64,000 nucleotides of DNA from NCBI GenBank assembly GCA_947503525.1, contig CANNEA010000008.1, forward strand, positions 1 to 64,000. The letters are read 5' to 3'. Source of the DNA: an uncultured Carboxylicivirga sp. Its GTDB lineage: Bacteria > Bacteroidota > Bacteroidia > Bacteroidales > Marinilabiliaceae. The first letter of the stretch is position 1. Each line of letters opens with the position of its first letter. The notes beneath the pieces are model-generated. The model was given only the letters and a program-made list of their open reading frames with translations. It had not been told where the DNA came from and made no database searches. Below are positions 46,866-56,146 of the stretch, one piece after another. The position numbers and the translations under genes were made by a program.

Positions 46866-48083
46866 ATGAAAATATTAGTATTGAACTGCGGAAGTTCATC
46901 AATAAAATATCAGTTATTCAATATGTCAGACGCCGAATGGGACGTTATGGCAGCAGGTGTAGTTGAAAAGATCGGTTTAAAAGGATCTTTCCTTAAGCAT
47001 CAAAAAGAAAATAACGAAAAGGTTTTGCTGGAAGGTGAAATTCTTGATCATCAAGTAGGAATCGATTACATTCTAGGAGTATTGGTTAGTGAGCGACATG
47101 GTTGTATCGCTAATCTTGAAGAGATAGATTCTGTTGGTCATCGTGTAGTACACGGTGGTGAGGAATTTAATTCTAGTGTGTTTATCACCGAAGAAGTAGT
47201 TCGTAAGATGGAAGAGTGTATTGATTTAGCACCTCTTCACAATCCTCCAAACTTGAAAGGTATTGAGGCCATTACTCAATTGTTGCCGAATGTACCTCAA
47301 TGTGGTGTTTTCGATACTGCATTTCACCAAACAATGCCTAAAACGGCCTATATGTATGCGATTCCACAATCTTTATACAAGAAGTATGGTATCCGTCGTT
47401 ATGGTTTCCACGGTACAAGCCATCGTTTTGTTTCAAAACGAGCATGTGAGATTTTAGGTGTAGACTACGGAACACAAAAAATCGTTTCTTGTCATTTAGG
47501 GAACGGAGCTTCTGTAGCGGCCATCAAAAACGGTGAGTCTGTTGATACATCAATGGGTTTCACACCATTAGAAGGTTTGGTAATGGGTACTCGTGCCGGA
47601 GATTTAGATCTTGGTGCTGTTACCTATATTATGGATAAAGAATTGATTGGAACACGTTCGGCCAGTACTTTATTTAATAAGCACAGTGGTATGCTTGGAC
47701 TAACAGGTATTTCATCCGATATGCGTGAGATTGAAGACGCTGCAAATGATGGCAATGCTACAGCTCAATTAGGCTTGGAGATATACGATTATCGTATCAA
47801 AAAGTACATTGGGGCGTATGCTGCTGCCATGGGAGGTATTGATATCTTAATTTTCACCGGTGGTATTGGTGAGAATGCAGATTCGACTCGTGCAGGTGTT
47901 TGTAAAGATCTTGAATTCCTTGGTTTAGACCTTGATGAAAAGAAAAACAAAGGTCTACGTGGTAAAGAACAAGTTATTAGTAAAGACGATGCTCGCGCAA
48001 CTGTTATGGTTGTACCAACTAATGAAGAATTAGTTATTGCATTGGATACTAAAAATATAGTTGAAGAATTAGCTAATCGTTAA
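46866..48083 (+). CDS. ackA: Acetate kinase, second copy
   Basis: A 405-aa ASKHA kinase with LVLNCGSSSIKYQLF, HRVVHGGEEF, DTAFHQTMPKTAYMY, RRYGFHGTSHRFV, HLGNGASVAAIKNGES, GLVMGTRAGDLDLGA and FTGGIGENADSTR, and PTNEELVIALDT near the end. All phosphate- and nucleotide-site motifs are intact. It differs from the first copy across the whole length, so this is an old duplication or a separately acquired gene, not a recent tandem copy. Substrate preference (acetate, propionate or other) cannot be told. It stands 42 bp before ptb. Confidence 0.95.
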   Translation: MKILVLNCGSSSIKYQLFNMSDAEWDVMAAGVVEKIGLKGSFLKHQKENNEKVLLEGEILDHQVGIDYILGVLVSERHGCIANLEEIDSVGHRVVHGGEEFNSSVFITEEVVRKMEECIDLAPLHNPPNLKGIEAITQLLPNVPQCGVFDTAFHQTMPKTAYMYAIPQSLYKKYGIRRYGFHGTSHRFVSKRACEILGVDYGTQKIVSCHLGNGASVAAIKNGESVDTSMGFTPLEGLVMGTRAGDLDLGAVTYIMDKELIGTRSASTLFNKHSGMLGLTGISSDMREIEDAANDGNATAQLGLEIYDYRIKKYIGAYAAAMGGIDILIFTGGIGENADSTRAGVCKDLEFLGLDLDEKKNKGLRGKEQVISKDDARATVMVVPTNEELVIALDTKNIVEELANR

Positions 48084-48125
48084 TCCCCCAAATTAGCAAA
48101 TTACTAACATTTAGATTCAAAATTA

Positions 48126-49022
48126 ATGTTTAAATCCCTATCCGATCTTCAAAAGCTTATTCAAGAGAATAAGGTAAGGAAGAAGTTGGCACTAGCTGTA
48201 TCTCAGGATGATCATTCCTTAGATGCAGTTCATAGTGCGTATAAAGCTGGAATTATTGAACCAATTTTAATTGGATCACGTCCAGATACTGAAGCTATCA
48301 TAGCTGAAAAGGGCTATGATTTTTCAGGTGCAACTTTTATTCATGAATTAGACAATGAAAAAGCAGTTGAGCTTGCTGTTAGAATGGTGCATGATAATAA
48401 GGCAGATATTCTAATGAAAGGTAAAGTGCCGACACCTGTTTTACTTAAAGGCGTATTAAATAAGGAATGGGGACTTCGTACTGGAAGTCTTCTATCTCAT
48501 TTTGCCTTGTTTGAGGTGGACACTTACCATAAGTTAATTGCCGTTACGGATGTAGCAATGAATATTGCTCCTAATCTTAAGGATAAGATTGCTATTGTCA
48601 ATAATTCAGTGGGTTACTTAAATAAGATGGGCATTGTAAAGCCTAAGGTTGCCGTACTGGGAGCTATTGAGATGGTGAATGAAAGCATGCAGGCCACATT
48701 AGATGCTGCTTTATTGTCAAAAATGAATCAACGCGATCAGATTAAGAATTGTATTATTGATGGTCCGTTGGCGTTTGACAATGCCGTAAGCTTTGAAAGT
48801 GCAAAACACAAGGGTATCAAAAGTGAGGTAGCAGGTGATACTGATATTTTACTTATGCCTGATATTGAAGTAGGAAATGTACTTTATAAAACCTTAGTGT
48901 TTTTTGCTAAAGCTAAAGTCGCATCTGTAATACTTGGAGCCACAGCTCCGATTGTATTGACTTCCCGCAGCGATTCTGAAGAATCGAAGTACAATAGTAT
49001 TTTATTGGCCGCGATGGCATAA
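48126..49022 (+). CDS. ptb: Phosphate butyryltransferase
   Basis: A 298-aa member of the phosphate acetyl/butyryl transferase family. Visible marks: PILIGSRPDTEAI, ADILMKGKVPTPVLLKGVLN, TDVAMNIAPNLKDK, IDGPLAFDNAVS and GDTDILLMPDIEVGNVLYKT. Length and the immediately following buk gene favour phosphate butyryltransferase over a second Pta. It makes butyryl phosphate from butyryl-CoA; branched acyl-CoAs are an alternative substrate. A triloop hairpin lies between it and buk. Confidence 0.93.
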   Translation: MFKSLSDLQKLIQENKVRKKLALAVSQDDHSLDAVHSAYKAGIIEPILIGSRPDTEAIIAEKGYDFSGATFIHELDNEKAVELAVRMVHDNKADILMKGKVPTPVLLKGVLNKEWGLRTGSLLSHFALFEVDTYHKLIAVTDVAMNIAPNLKDKIAIVNNSVGYLNKMGIVKPKVAVLGAIEMVNESMQATLDAALLSKMNQRDQIKNCIIDGPLAFDNAVSFESAKHKGIKSEVAGDTDILLMPDIEVGNVLYKTLVFFAKAKVASVILGATAPIVLTSRSDSEESKYNSILLAAMA

Positions 49023-49030
49023 ATCAAATA

Positions 49031-49053
49031 CTGGCTGCCATAGGCAGCCAGTT
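49031..49053 (+). promoter_or_regulatory. Triloop hairpin between ptb and buk
   Basis: ACTGGCTGCC, loop ATA, GGCAGCCAGT: a perfect 10-bp stem, 30 nt before the buk start, without a U-tract. It has the same form and position (between transferase and kinase) as the one between pta and ackA. Confidence 0.65.
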
Positions 49054-49083
49054 ATTCTGAAAATCCCAATAACAAGAACAAAA

Positions 49084-50160
49084 ATGAACCGAAGTAAAGT
49101 TTTAGTGATTAATCCCGGATCGACATCTACTAAGATTGCTGTCTACCGTGGTACTGAATCCGTTTTTCTTAAAACTCTGAGACACTCTTCAGAACAGTTG
49201 GCTCAATTTGAAAATATTTCATCACAATTTGAATTTCGTAAGGAAAATATTCTTAGCGAGTTGATTCAAGCCGATATTGATATTGAAGATTTCGATGCTA
49301 TTGTTGGACGAGGTGGATTAGTGAAGCCTATCGAATCTGGAGTGTACGAGGTGAATGAAGTACTTAAGGCTGACCTTAGAAAAGGAGTACTTGGTGAACA
49401 TGCCAGTAACTTAGGTGGATTAATTGCTGATGATATTGCAAAAAATATTCCTAATGCACGTGCTTTTATTGCTGATCCTGTTGTGGTTGACGAACTTGAA
49501 GATGTAGCCAGAGTAACAGGTCATCCTGAAATGCCACGTCGTTCTGTTTTTCATGCACTTAACCAAAAAGCTGTAGCCAAACGTTTTGCGAAAGAGATAG
49601 AGCGTCAATATGAAGATATCAATGTTATTGTGGCTCACCTCGGAGGAGGAATTTCCGTTGGCGCTCATCGTAAGGGAAAGGTTATCGATGTCAATAATGC
49701 GTTGGATGGATATGGTCCATTTTCGCCTGAGAGAGCTGGTACTTTACCAACAGGTGCCTTAATTGACGCTTGTTACAGTGGTAAATATTCGTATGAAGAA
49801 ATGCGTAAGGTGGTAAATGGTAAAGGCGGTATGGTGGCTCATCTTGGAACAAATCAAGCTCATGAAGTTGAGGCTAAGGCTATTGCCGGTGACGAGCACA
49901 ATATGCTTATATTAAATGCTATGGCTTACCAGATTGCCAAAACAATTGGTGGTTGTGCAGCAGTTCTAAAAGGTGATGTTGATGGTATTGTTATCACGGG
50001 AGGTATTGCTCATGATAAAACGGTAACCGGATATATTAAAGAAATGGTTGGTTGGATTGCAACTATGAAAATTTATCCGGGAGAGGATGAAATGAAGGCT
50101 TTAGCTGATAATGCCTTAAGTGTATTGTCAGACGAAGTAGAATGTAAGGTTTACAACTAA
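49084..50160 (+). CDS. buk: Butyrate kinase
   Basis: A 358-aa butyrate kinase: VLVINPGSTSTKIAVYRG at the start, VGRGGLVKPIESGVYEV, ADPVVVDELEDVARVTGHPE, VAHLGGGISVGAHRKGKVID, NNALDGYGPFSPERAGTLP and DGIVITGGIAHDK. It makes butyrate (or isobutyrate/isovalerate) and ATP from the acyl phosphate supplied by Ptb. It is the last gene of the operon; a strong terminator follows 20 bp later. Confidence 0.96.
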   Translation: MNRSKVLVINPGSTSTKIAVYRGTESVFLKTLRHSSEQLAQFENISSQFEFRKENILSELIQADIDIEDFDAIVGRGGLVKPIESGVYEVNEVLKADLRKGVLGEHASNLGGLIADDIAKNIPNARAFIADPVVVDELEDVARVTGHPEMPRRSVFHALNQKAVAKRFAKEIERQYEDINVIVAHLGGGISVGAHRKGKVIDVNNALDGYGPFSPERAGTLPTGALIDACYSGKYSYEEMRKVVNGKGGMVAHLGTNQAHEVEAKAIAGDEHNMLILNAMAYQIAKTIGGCAAVLKGDVDGIVITGGIAHDKTVTGYIKEMVGWIATMKIYPGEDEMKALADNALSVLSDEVECKVYN

Positions 50161-50180
50161 TTCTAAGAAAATACTGTTTA

Positions 50181-50212
50181 ATTGCCACAGACTTGTCTGT
50201 GGCAATTTTTTT
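50181..50212 (+). terminator. Intrinsic terminator after buk
   Basis: ATTGCCACAGAC pairs perfectly with GTCTGTGGCAAT (12 bp, tiny TT loop), followed by a T tract. It closes the pta-buk operon. Confidence 0.92.
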
Positions 50213-50245
50213 ATATCTTAATTGCATCAATACGAAACAATTTAT

Positions 50246-51547
50246 ATGGAAGGCATAAATGCATATTACATTGTAATTGGAGCAGCTGTTATAATTATTT
50301 TATCTTATTTGTTCAATATTATAGCAAGTAAGACCAATATTCCCAGTGTCATATTATTAATTGTATCGGGATATTTGGCTAAGGAAATATTTGGTTTAGA
50401 CTTTAAAGAAGAAGACTGGTTTTTACCCTTGGAATTACTGGGAATAGTTGGCTTGGTTTTAATTGTCCTTGAAGCTGCCCTCGATCTTAAATTGCGTAAG
50501 GATAATCTGCGCTTAATAGGTCGATCTACTATTGTTGCTGCACTATCCCTCTTTTTCAATACTTTTCTTTTAGCTGTTGGTATCGAGTATTTTATTGGCA
50601 ATATGGATTGGATAACAGCAATTATTTATGCCATTCCATTGGCAATTACCAGCAGTGCAATTGTCATCCCCAGTGTATCAGGTTTACCAACTGAAAAAAA
50701 GGAATTCTTAATTTACGAAAGTACTATTTCTGATATCTTGGGAATAATGTTCTTTTATTTGCTTGTTGAAAACTTGGATGCCAAAAGTACGGCGATGGTT
50801 GGTTTGAATATTGTTTCAAATGTTGGCGGAACAGTAGTGTTAAGTGTCATCATATCGTATGCAATGATATTTGCATTTCAAAGGATTAGATCTGATGTTA
50901 AGTTATTTTTATTCTTTGCAGTACTGATTCTAATCTATGGTATTGGTAAATTATTCCATTTGTCTTCACTATTAATGATTTTAATATTTGGATTGATATT
51001 GGAGAATAGAACTTTGTTTTTTAGAGGTTATTTACGAAAGTATTTGTATGAGGAGAATGTGGCTAAAGTATTGGACGACTTTAAACTGATTACAAAAGAG
51101 AGTTCATTTGTTGTACGAACATTTTTCTTCTTTGTATTGGGCTTATCCATAACATTAGCGGGAGTATTCGTCCCTAAGATTTTAATGCTGACCACATTTT
51201 TTATAGTAGGGATGTATGGATTTAGATGGTTGATTTTTAAAATTATATATAAACGTGATTATTTTCCCCAGTTTTTAATTGCGCCTCGGGGATTGATTTC
51301 GGTATTACTATTTTTTGCCATCCCCATTGAGTTTAGGATAAACGATTTTGAATTAGGCATATTGCTTTTGTCTATAGTAGTGACCAGTATAGTTATGGCA
51401 TGGGCTTTAGTGCATGATCGTTTGGGTAAAATGGGAAGATTAAAGCGCTTATTGACCTTCTTAAGGGTAATGAAATCTCGTAAAATGTATAAAGGTATTG
51501 CCAAAAAAAAAGGCGATATTCGGAAAGAAAATAACGAAACATTTTAA
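50246..51547 (+). CDS. Cation:proton antiporter (CPA family)
   Basis: The ATG at 50246 (MEGINAYYIVIGAAVIIILS) is preferred; an upstream TTG adds eight residues. The 433-aa product has about 12 membrane segments, with IPSVILLIVSGYLAKEIFG, GIVGLVLIVLEAALDLKL and AITSSAIVIPSVSGLP resembling NhaP/KefB-type exchangers, and FLIAPRGLISVLLFFAIP late in the protein. It probably exchanges Na+ or K+ for H+. It follows the operon terminator by 34 bp, so it could be reached by readthrough. A basic cytosolic tail follows the last helix. Confidence 0.88.
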   Translation: MEGINAYYIVIGAAVIIILSYLFNIIASKTNIPSVILLIVSGYLAKEIFGLDFKEEDWFLPLELLGIVGLVLIVLEAALDLKLRKDNLRLIGRSTIVAALSLFFNTFLLAVGIEYFIGNMDWITAIIYAIPLAITSSAIVIPSVSGLPTEKKEFLIYESTISDILGIMFFYLLVENLDAKSTAMVGLNIVSNVGGTVVLSVIISYAMIFAFQRIRSDVKLFLFFAVLILIYGIGKLFHLSSLLMILIFGLILENRTLFFRGYLRKYLYEENVAKVLDDFKLITKESSFVVRTFFFFVLGLSITLAGVFVPKILMLTTFFIVGMYGFRWLIFKIIYKRDYFPQFLIAPRGLISVLLFFAIPIEFRINDFELGILLLSIVVTSIVMAWALVHDRLGKMGRLKRLLTFLRVMKSRKMYKGIAKKKGDIRKENNETF

Positions 51548-51568
51548 TCGTATTGAGGTACAAAAGGT

Positions 51569-53710
51569 ATGTTTAAACGAATTCTTATTACGCTGCTTAT
51601 AATTGGCAGTTATACTTCATATGCTCAGGTTTCGCAAGGTGGTTCGCCTGTTTTTTTTGAATCTAAGAGTGAGGCTGTTGAGTTAAGAGCAGAACGATCT
51701 TTAATGGCATTACAAAATGAGCCCCTTATTCCTAATGGTCCATTACGATTTGCATATCCGATATTTGTTAATTATTCTACTTCCAATTCAGGCGAATGGT
51801 TCGATATAGGAGGAGGTGAAACACTTTGGCGCTTGTCTCTTAAATCCGAAGGAGCTAAAAGTCTCAGCTTAGTTTTCGACCATTTCTTATTGCTTGATGA
51901 TACTCAGGTTTTTATTTACAATAAGGATAAGTCACATATTTTAGGAGCCTTTACAAGTGCTAATAATAAGTCGTTTGGAACACTTGCTACATCACCCGTA
52001 TTAGGGGATGAAATAATTATTGAGCTTATTACTAAGAATGCAAATTCCGATTTACATCAACTTCAAATTGGAGAGGTGTATCACGACTATATAGGAGTAT
52101 TGGAGTATCTGACTAAAAAATATAACGATTTTGGAAAATCTGGTGATTGCAATATTGACGTTAATTGTGATACAGAATTGTCAGAAGAGGTAAAGCGTGC
52201 GTCCTGTAAAATTTTGGTTAATGGTTTTGCTTGTTCAGGTACCTTAGTTAATAATTCTAATAATGATGGAACGGCCTACTTCTTAACGGCAGGGCATTGT
52301 GTTAGTGATCAGTCAGGTGCTGAAAACGCTATTGTATTTTTTAATTTTGAATCTCCTGCATGCATTGACAGTATTGCTGGTGCGGACCAACAACAGATTA
52401 GTGGTGCAAATTTTATAGCTGGAGTAGAAAGTATGGATTTTACTCTACTTGAGTTATCTACCGTGCCACCTGCTTCCTATAGGCCATATTGGGCTGGATG
52501 GGATAGAGCAGTAAGTTTTTCCAATCCTGCATATTCCATACATCATCCGGAAGGTGATGTAAAGAAAATTTCGCGATCAGAGAAGGCTCCGGTATCAACG
52601 ACTTTTGTCTGGGCAGGTTGGCTAACAGATAACCATTGGCAAGTTGAAAAATGGGTAAGCGGAACTACTGAAGGAGGTTCATCCGGGTCAGGTTTGTTTT
52701 CTAGTAATGACAAATTGATAGGATCTTTATCTGGAGGTGAAGGCTCATGTTCTAACCCCAGAAATGATTATTACGCGCGTTTAAACAATGCCTGGAGTTA
52801 TTATAATGGGGAAGGCAATGAAAGTAAGCAACTAGCTAAATGGTTAGATCCGGGAAATACCGATCAAATGTCGATAGATGGCTTTGATTTATACAATAAT
52901 GAGGTAAGCCGGGTTACTTTTGCTTCGAATGAGTTTTCGCCAATTCTAAAATATAGTGATGACTTTTATGGATCCTGGTCGGGGAATAATGAAAGGGGAT
53001 ATGATGGATATGCACAATATTTTTACGACTATAGTAGTGCTACTTTACATGGCGCATATATTATTCCCGCCAAATGTGATCAAACGGGTTCCAGTTCTAT
53101 AAATCTGAAAGTTTGGAATAGTATTAACAGCATGCCAGCCAATGTAGTTTTCGAAGAAAATAATATTACATTGACTGAATTAAAGCGAAGAGAATACCTT
53201 GTTGATTTTCAGGATCCAATTACTGTTAATGGAGAGTTTTTTATTGGTATTGAATTAAATAACCCAAGTGCAACAGATACCGTAGCCCTCTATAATGTCA
53301 ATAAAGTAAATGGAGAGCCACATGCAGTTAATAGAGCTTATATGCGTGATAACGGCACATGGAAAGCATTTAATGACCTGCATCCTTCAGGAGAGAACGG
53401 TATTTTTTGGGTCGATTTTCTGGGGTCTGATTTAGAATTAGCAACGGAGCTGGATACATTACTGTTGGAGCCTGTTGAGATTAGACCAAATCCATGTCGG
53501 GATGGAATCGTTAATTATAAAACAAATCTGGAACATTTGTCTTCAGTTGAACTTTACGACCTTAGCGGTTCATTGGTTAAGCTTTACCCTCGAGAAGGAG
53601 AGAAAGAAGATCAATTGATAATTCCATCATCTGTTAATGGAGGAATGTATATTCTGGTATTTAAAAATCCGCTACAGTCGGTAAGTAGAAAGGTTTTTAT
53701 TATTAGATAA
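51569..53710 (+). CDS. Secreted trypsin-like (lysyl endopeptidase-type) protease with T9SS type-A domain
   Basis: A 713-aa protein with a signal peptide (ILITLLIIGSYTSYAQ). An N-terminal propeptide-like region (to about 200) leads into a serine protease domain: His in YFLTAGHCVSD (about 241), Asp in SMDFTLLELS (about 291) and Ser in TEGGSSGSGLFS (about 373). Cys pairs (CNIDVNCDTE, CKILVNGFACSG) resemble lysyl endopeptidases. A beta domain follows, and the C-terminus has EIRPNPCRDGIVNY, VELYDLSGSLVKLY and NGGMYILVF, a type-A T9SS sorting domain. Probably a secreted or surface protease for nutrition. It starts 21 bp after the antiporter stop. Confidence 0.92.
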   Translation: MFKRILITLLIIGSYTSYAQVSQGGSPVFFESKSEAVELRAERSLMALQNEPLIPNGPLRFAYPIFVNYSTSNSGEWFDIGGGETLWRLSLKSEGAKSLSLVFDHFLLLDDTQVFIYNKDKSHILGAFTSANNKSFGTLATSPVLGDEIIIELITKNANSDLHQLQIGEVYHDYIGVLEYLTKKYNDFGKSGDCNIDVNCDTELSEEVKRASCKILVNGFACSGTLVNNSNNDGTAYFLTAGHCVSDQSGAENAIVFFNFESPACIDSIAGADQQQISGANFIAGVESMDFTLLELSTVPPASYRPYWAGWDRAVSFSNPAYSIHHPEGDVKKISRSEKAPVSTTFVWAGWLTDNHWQVEKWVSGTTEGGSSGSGLFSSNDKLIGSLSGGEGSCSNPRNDYYARLNNAWSYYNGEGNESKQLAKWLDPGNTDQMSIDGFDLYNNEVSRVTFASNEFSPILKYSDDFYGSWSGNNERGYDGYAQYFYDYSSATLHGAYIIPAKCDQTGSSSINLKVWNSINSMPANVVFEENNITLTELKRREYLVDFQDPITVNGEFFIGIELNNPSATDTVALYNVNKVNGEPHAVNRAYMRDNGTWKAFNDLHPSGENGIFWVDFLGSDLELATELDTLLLEPVEIRPNPCRDGIVNYKTNLEHLSSVELYDLSGSLVKLYPREGEKEDQLIIPSSVNGGMYILVFKNPLQSVSRKVFIIR

Positions 53711-53717
53711 AAGAGGT

Positions 53718-54680
53718 TTATGTTTTAATCTTGATATTATCTAAACAAAAATATTTAGGTAAAAATAATTCGGGGTCGGAATCAATAGAGGACGTCAAAC
53801 TAAAGCCCAATTCTTTAACAGCACCTAGAGGTGTTAGATCAATTGTATTCCAACTAGCAACGATGTATCTTTCCCCAACGGTTTCAAATCGGTAATCGGC
53901 TAGATAAAAATCTACTGAACCTGTTTCAATTCCGGAATCACTATATCCGGTTATGGTGAGTTTGAAATAATCGACATTGTTTTTTTTGTCAAATATTAAA
54001 CCATTCTGCATGGTTAAATAAGCATATGTTGAGTTATTGACTTCAATGGATTTGACGATGTGTGCCTTATCAGTGAAACTAAGACGATGATTTATATTAT
54101 CAGATTGTTTGAAAACGCTAAAAAGTTTTGATTCATCAGCCCCTGAACTAGCATAAACACTAAATTCATTTTCAACTGTGGCCGTGCTGTTATTTGTATT
54201 CTTACTTATGGCGAAACCGCTCCAATTGGTGCTTTGTCCTGTTTCGTTATCATTACTCAATCGATCATATTCTTTAAAGCTATAATACCCCTCGCTTGGA
54301 TTGTTATTGTAACCATCGTCATTTAGCTTCTCAAAGGTCTCAAAAGTGATAATATCCAATGAGTGCACAGGTATTGTCATGGTATCAAAACCCGAAGGAG
54401 TTGTTACGGTAAATAAAAAATCATAGCTTCCCAGTTCAGGTTCAACTAAAGTATATTCTTTGGTATCAGCTATAACTTCATCATTTAATTTCCATTCGTA
54501 TATTGATGAATTATCATAGGTGATTTTGGGTGAAATAAGAAAGGAGGTGTCCTGATCAACCTCGAATCCACCATCAGGCATTTGGATGTAAATCTCGGGT
54601 TCCGGGATTACCTTAGTATGCTTTTTACAAGCAGCAAACAGGATGGCAGTGAGAATAATAGTATATTTTAATAAACGCAT
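53718..54680 (-). CDS. DUF4465-like lipoprotein with PKD-like domain
   Basis: A 320-aa predicted lipoprotein (lipobox ILTAILFAACKKH). Residues about 25-110 form a PKD/Ig-like sandwich (SIYEWKLNDEVIADTKEYTL). The rest resembles DUF4465, with NWSGFAISKNTN, YAYLTMQNGLIF, YFKLTITGYSDSG, GSVDFYLADYR and a C-terminal FCLDNIKIKT. DUF4465 proteins are surface or secreted proteins of Bacteroidota, sometimes near TonB/cobalamin receptors; function unknown. It begins right at the stop of the thioredoxin-like gene, so both form one operon. Confidence 0.8.
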   Translation of the reverse strand: MRLLKYTIILTAILFAACKKHTKVIPEPEIYIQMPDGGFEVDQDTSFLISPKITYDNSSIYEWKLNDEVIADTKEYTLVEPELGSYDFLFTVTTPSGFDTMTIPVHSLDIITFETFEKLNDDGYNNNPSEGYYSFKEYDRLSNDNETGQSTNWSGFAISKNTNNSTATVENEFSVYASSGADESKLFSVFKQSDNINHRLSFTDKAHIVKSIEVNNSTYAYLTMQNGLIFDKKNNVDYFKLTITGYSDSGIETGSVDFYLADYRFETVGERYIVASWNTIDLTPLGAVKELGFSLTSSIDSDPELFLPKYFCLDNIKIKT

Positions 54681-56084
54681 TTACATATTTTTAAAATGAT
54701 GATCAAGGAATCCAGGTATCTGATCAACCCCAAGTCGTTTTGCAAGTATCTTCTTATCCTTATCAAGTATATAAATTACAGGTGTGCTGTAAATATCGTA
54801 ATTGTTTCTGTATCCGCTTCTATTATAAGGATCGTATAAATGAATCCATTCTTCGAGTTGATGGTTGCTAATAAATTCTTCCCAAGATTCCTTTTCATGT
54901 TGAGTAAAAACGGCTACAATTTTAACACCTCGATCGGCATAGCTCTTCCAAACTTCTTCATTTAGTTTTGGAACTTCCTTTTCACAATGCCCGCATTCCG
55001 GTTCCCAAAACACAAGGATTGTGAATGGCGCTACAATTTCGCTTAATTTATAATATTCACCGGTATACGATTCCATTTTAAAATCGGCAGCAACCTTATT
55101 AAGTAAATTAGGTTTTATTTTATCCACTCGTTCACGAAGTTTAGCCAGGAATTCGTCATCAACCCAATCCGCTTTGCCACTCAGGTAATATGCTTCTCCC
55201 AGGTCAACCATTACGGCATCCATGCCCATGGTTTTACTTTCATTGGCCCAATTAAATAGATATTGGATCAAGTACTTTTCCATTTCTTCATTACCTGAGG
55301 CCATTGCTATCATTTTATGACATCCAATAATAATAGAATCAGGAATTACTAAAGTCTGAGTTAGATAGCGCTCAATTTTATCTGTAAAATAAGGTGTTCG
55401 CAGTAGACGTTCATCTTGAAAATCAATGTTGTCGAAATAATGAGCCTTGTAATAATTAAATCGCTTTTGTTGAATCTCTTGATCTGAAAGTGCTTTGTTC
55501 GAATCGTCTTTCATTTCAGGAACTTCAATTTCCTGAAGACCTTTTAGAAATACTGCTAAGAAAGTATTGGGATTATTCTCAATGGTTGTAGTGCCTGCTG
55601 CCTTAACATCAAGTCCCATCTGACTTAGTTGTTCACCTAATTTCTTCTTTTCATCAGTACTTGCTTTGTAGCGCTCTTGTATAGATTGGGCCTCTTTTTG
55701 TTTAGACCGTAGTACCTTTTGATAATTTAGGAAGGCTTCACTCTCATTGGAGCCTTTTATCGATAGCTCTTCAAATAAATTGTCGGCTGAGCTTTGTATG
55801 CTAAATTCCTGATCTCCACCGATAAGAATGTCAAAGAAGCTTTCAGTATTAAGGTAGATGATATATATACCTTGCTTAAGAGGTTCTTCAGAAGAAATGA
55901 TATAAGAACCATTCGTACTTCTGGGTATGGTATCCTCAACAAACATTTGTTTGTTGAAATAATAGCCTAGAATTAGAGCGCTATCCTCATGGTTGCTAAT
56001 GTCTATATGTATTTTAGTAGATTGAGCATAAGATGACAATAATAATGTAATGGAAAATATTATTGTAAGAAAACAAAATCGCAT
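54681..56084 (-). CDS. Periplasmic thiol-disulfide oxidoreductase with DUF4369/DUF5106-like regions
   Basis: A 467-aa exported protein (signal LTIIFSITLLLSSYAQS). The N-terminal part (about 20-120) is DUF4369-like (SALILGYYFNKQMFVEDTIP). The middle (about 130-330) is DUF5106-like helical sequence (KAHYFDNIDFQDERLLRTPY). The C-terminus (about 335-467) is a thioredoxin fold with the redox motif EPECGHCEKEVPKLNE (CGHC) and cis-Pro in YSTPVIYILD. Such TlpA/ResA-like proteins reduce periplasmic disulfides. Its own TATATTTG promoter lies just upstream. Its partner is not evident. Confidence 0.88.
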   Translation of the reverse strand: MRFCFLTIIFSITLLLSSYAQSTKIHIDISNHEDSALILGYYFNKQMFVEDTIPRSTNGSYIISSEEPLKQGIYIIYLNTESFFDILIGGDQEFSIQSSADNLFEELSIKGSNESEAFLNYQKVLRSKQKEAQSIQERYKASTDEKKKLGEQLSQMGLDVKAAGTTTIENNPNTFLAVFLKGLQEIEVPEMKDDSNKALSDQEIQQKRFNYYKAHYFDNIDFQDERLLRTPYFTDKIERYLTQTLVIPDSIIIGCHKMIAMASGNEEMEKYLIQYLFNWANESKTMGMDAVMVDLGEAYYLSGKADWVDDEFLAKLRERVDKIKPNLLNKVAADFKMESYTGEYYKLSEIVAPFTILVFWEPECGHCEKEVPKLNEEVWKSYADRGVKIVAVFTQHEKESWEEFISNHQLEEWIHLYDPYNRSGYRNNYDIYSTPVIYILDKDKKILAKRLGVDQIPGFLDHHFKNM

Positions 56085-56100
56085 ATGTATTTATTTTAGG

Positions 56101-56108
56101 CAAATATA
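56101..56108 (-). promoter_or_regulatory. Promoter -7 element for the thiol-disulfide gene
   Basis: On the minus strand it reads TATATTTGCC, an exact TAnnTTTG match, 17 nt before the ATG. Confidence 0.55.
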
Positions 56109-56146
56109 ATTAATAAGTCATTCTGAAAAGAAAGAATTATAAATGT

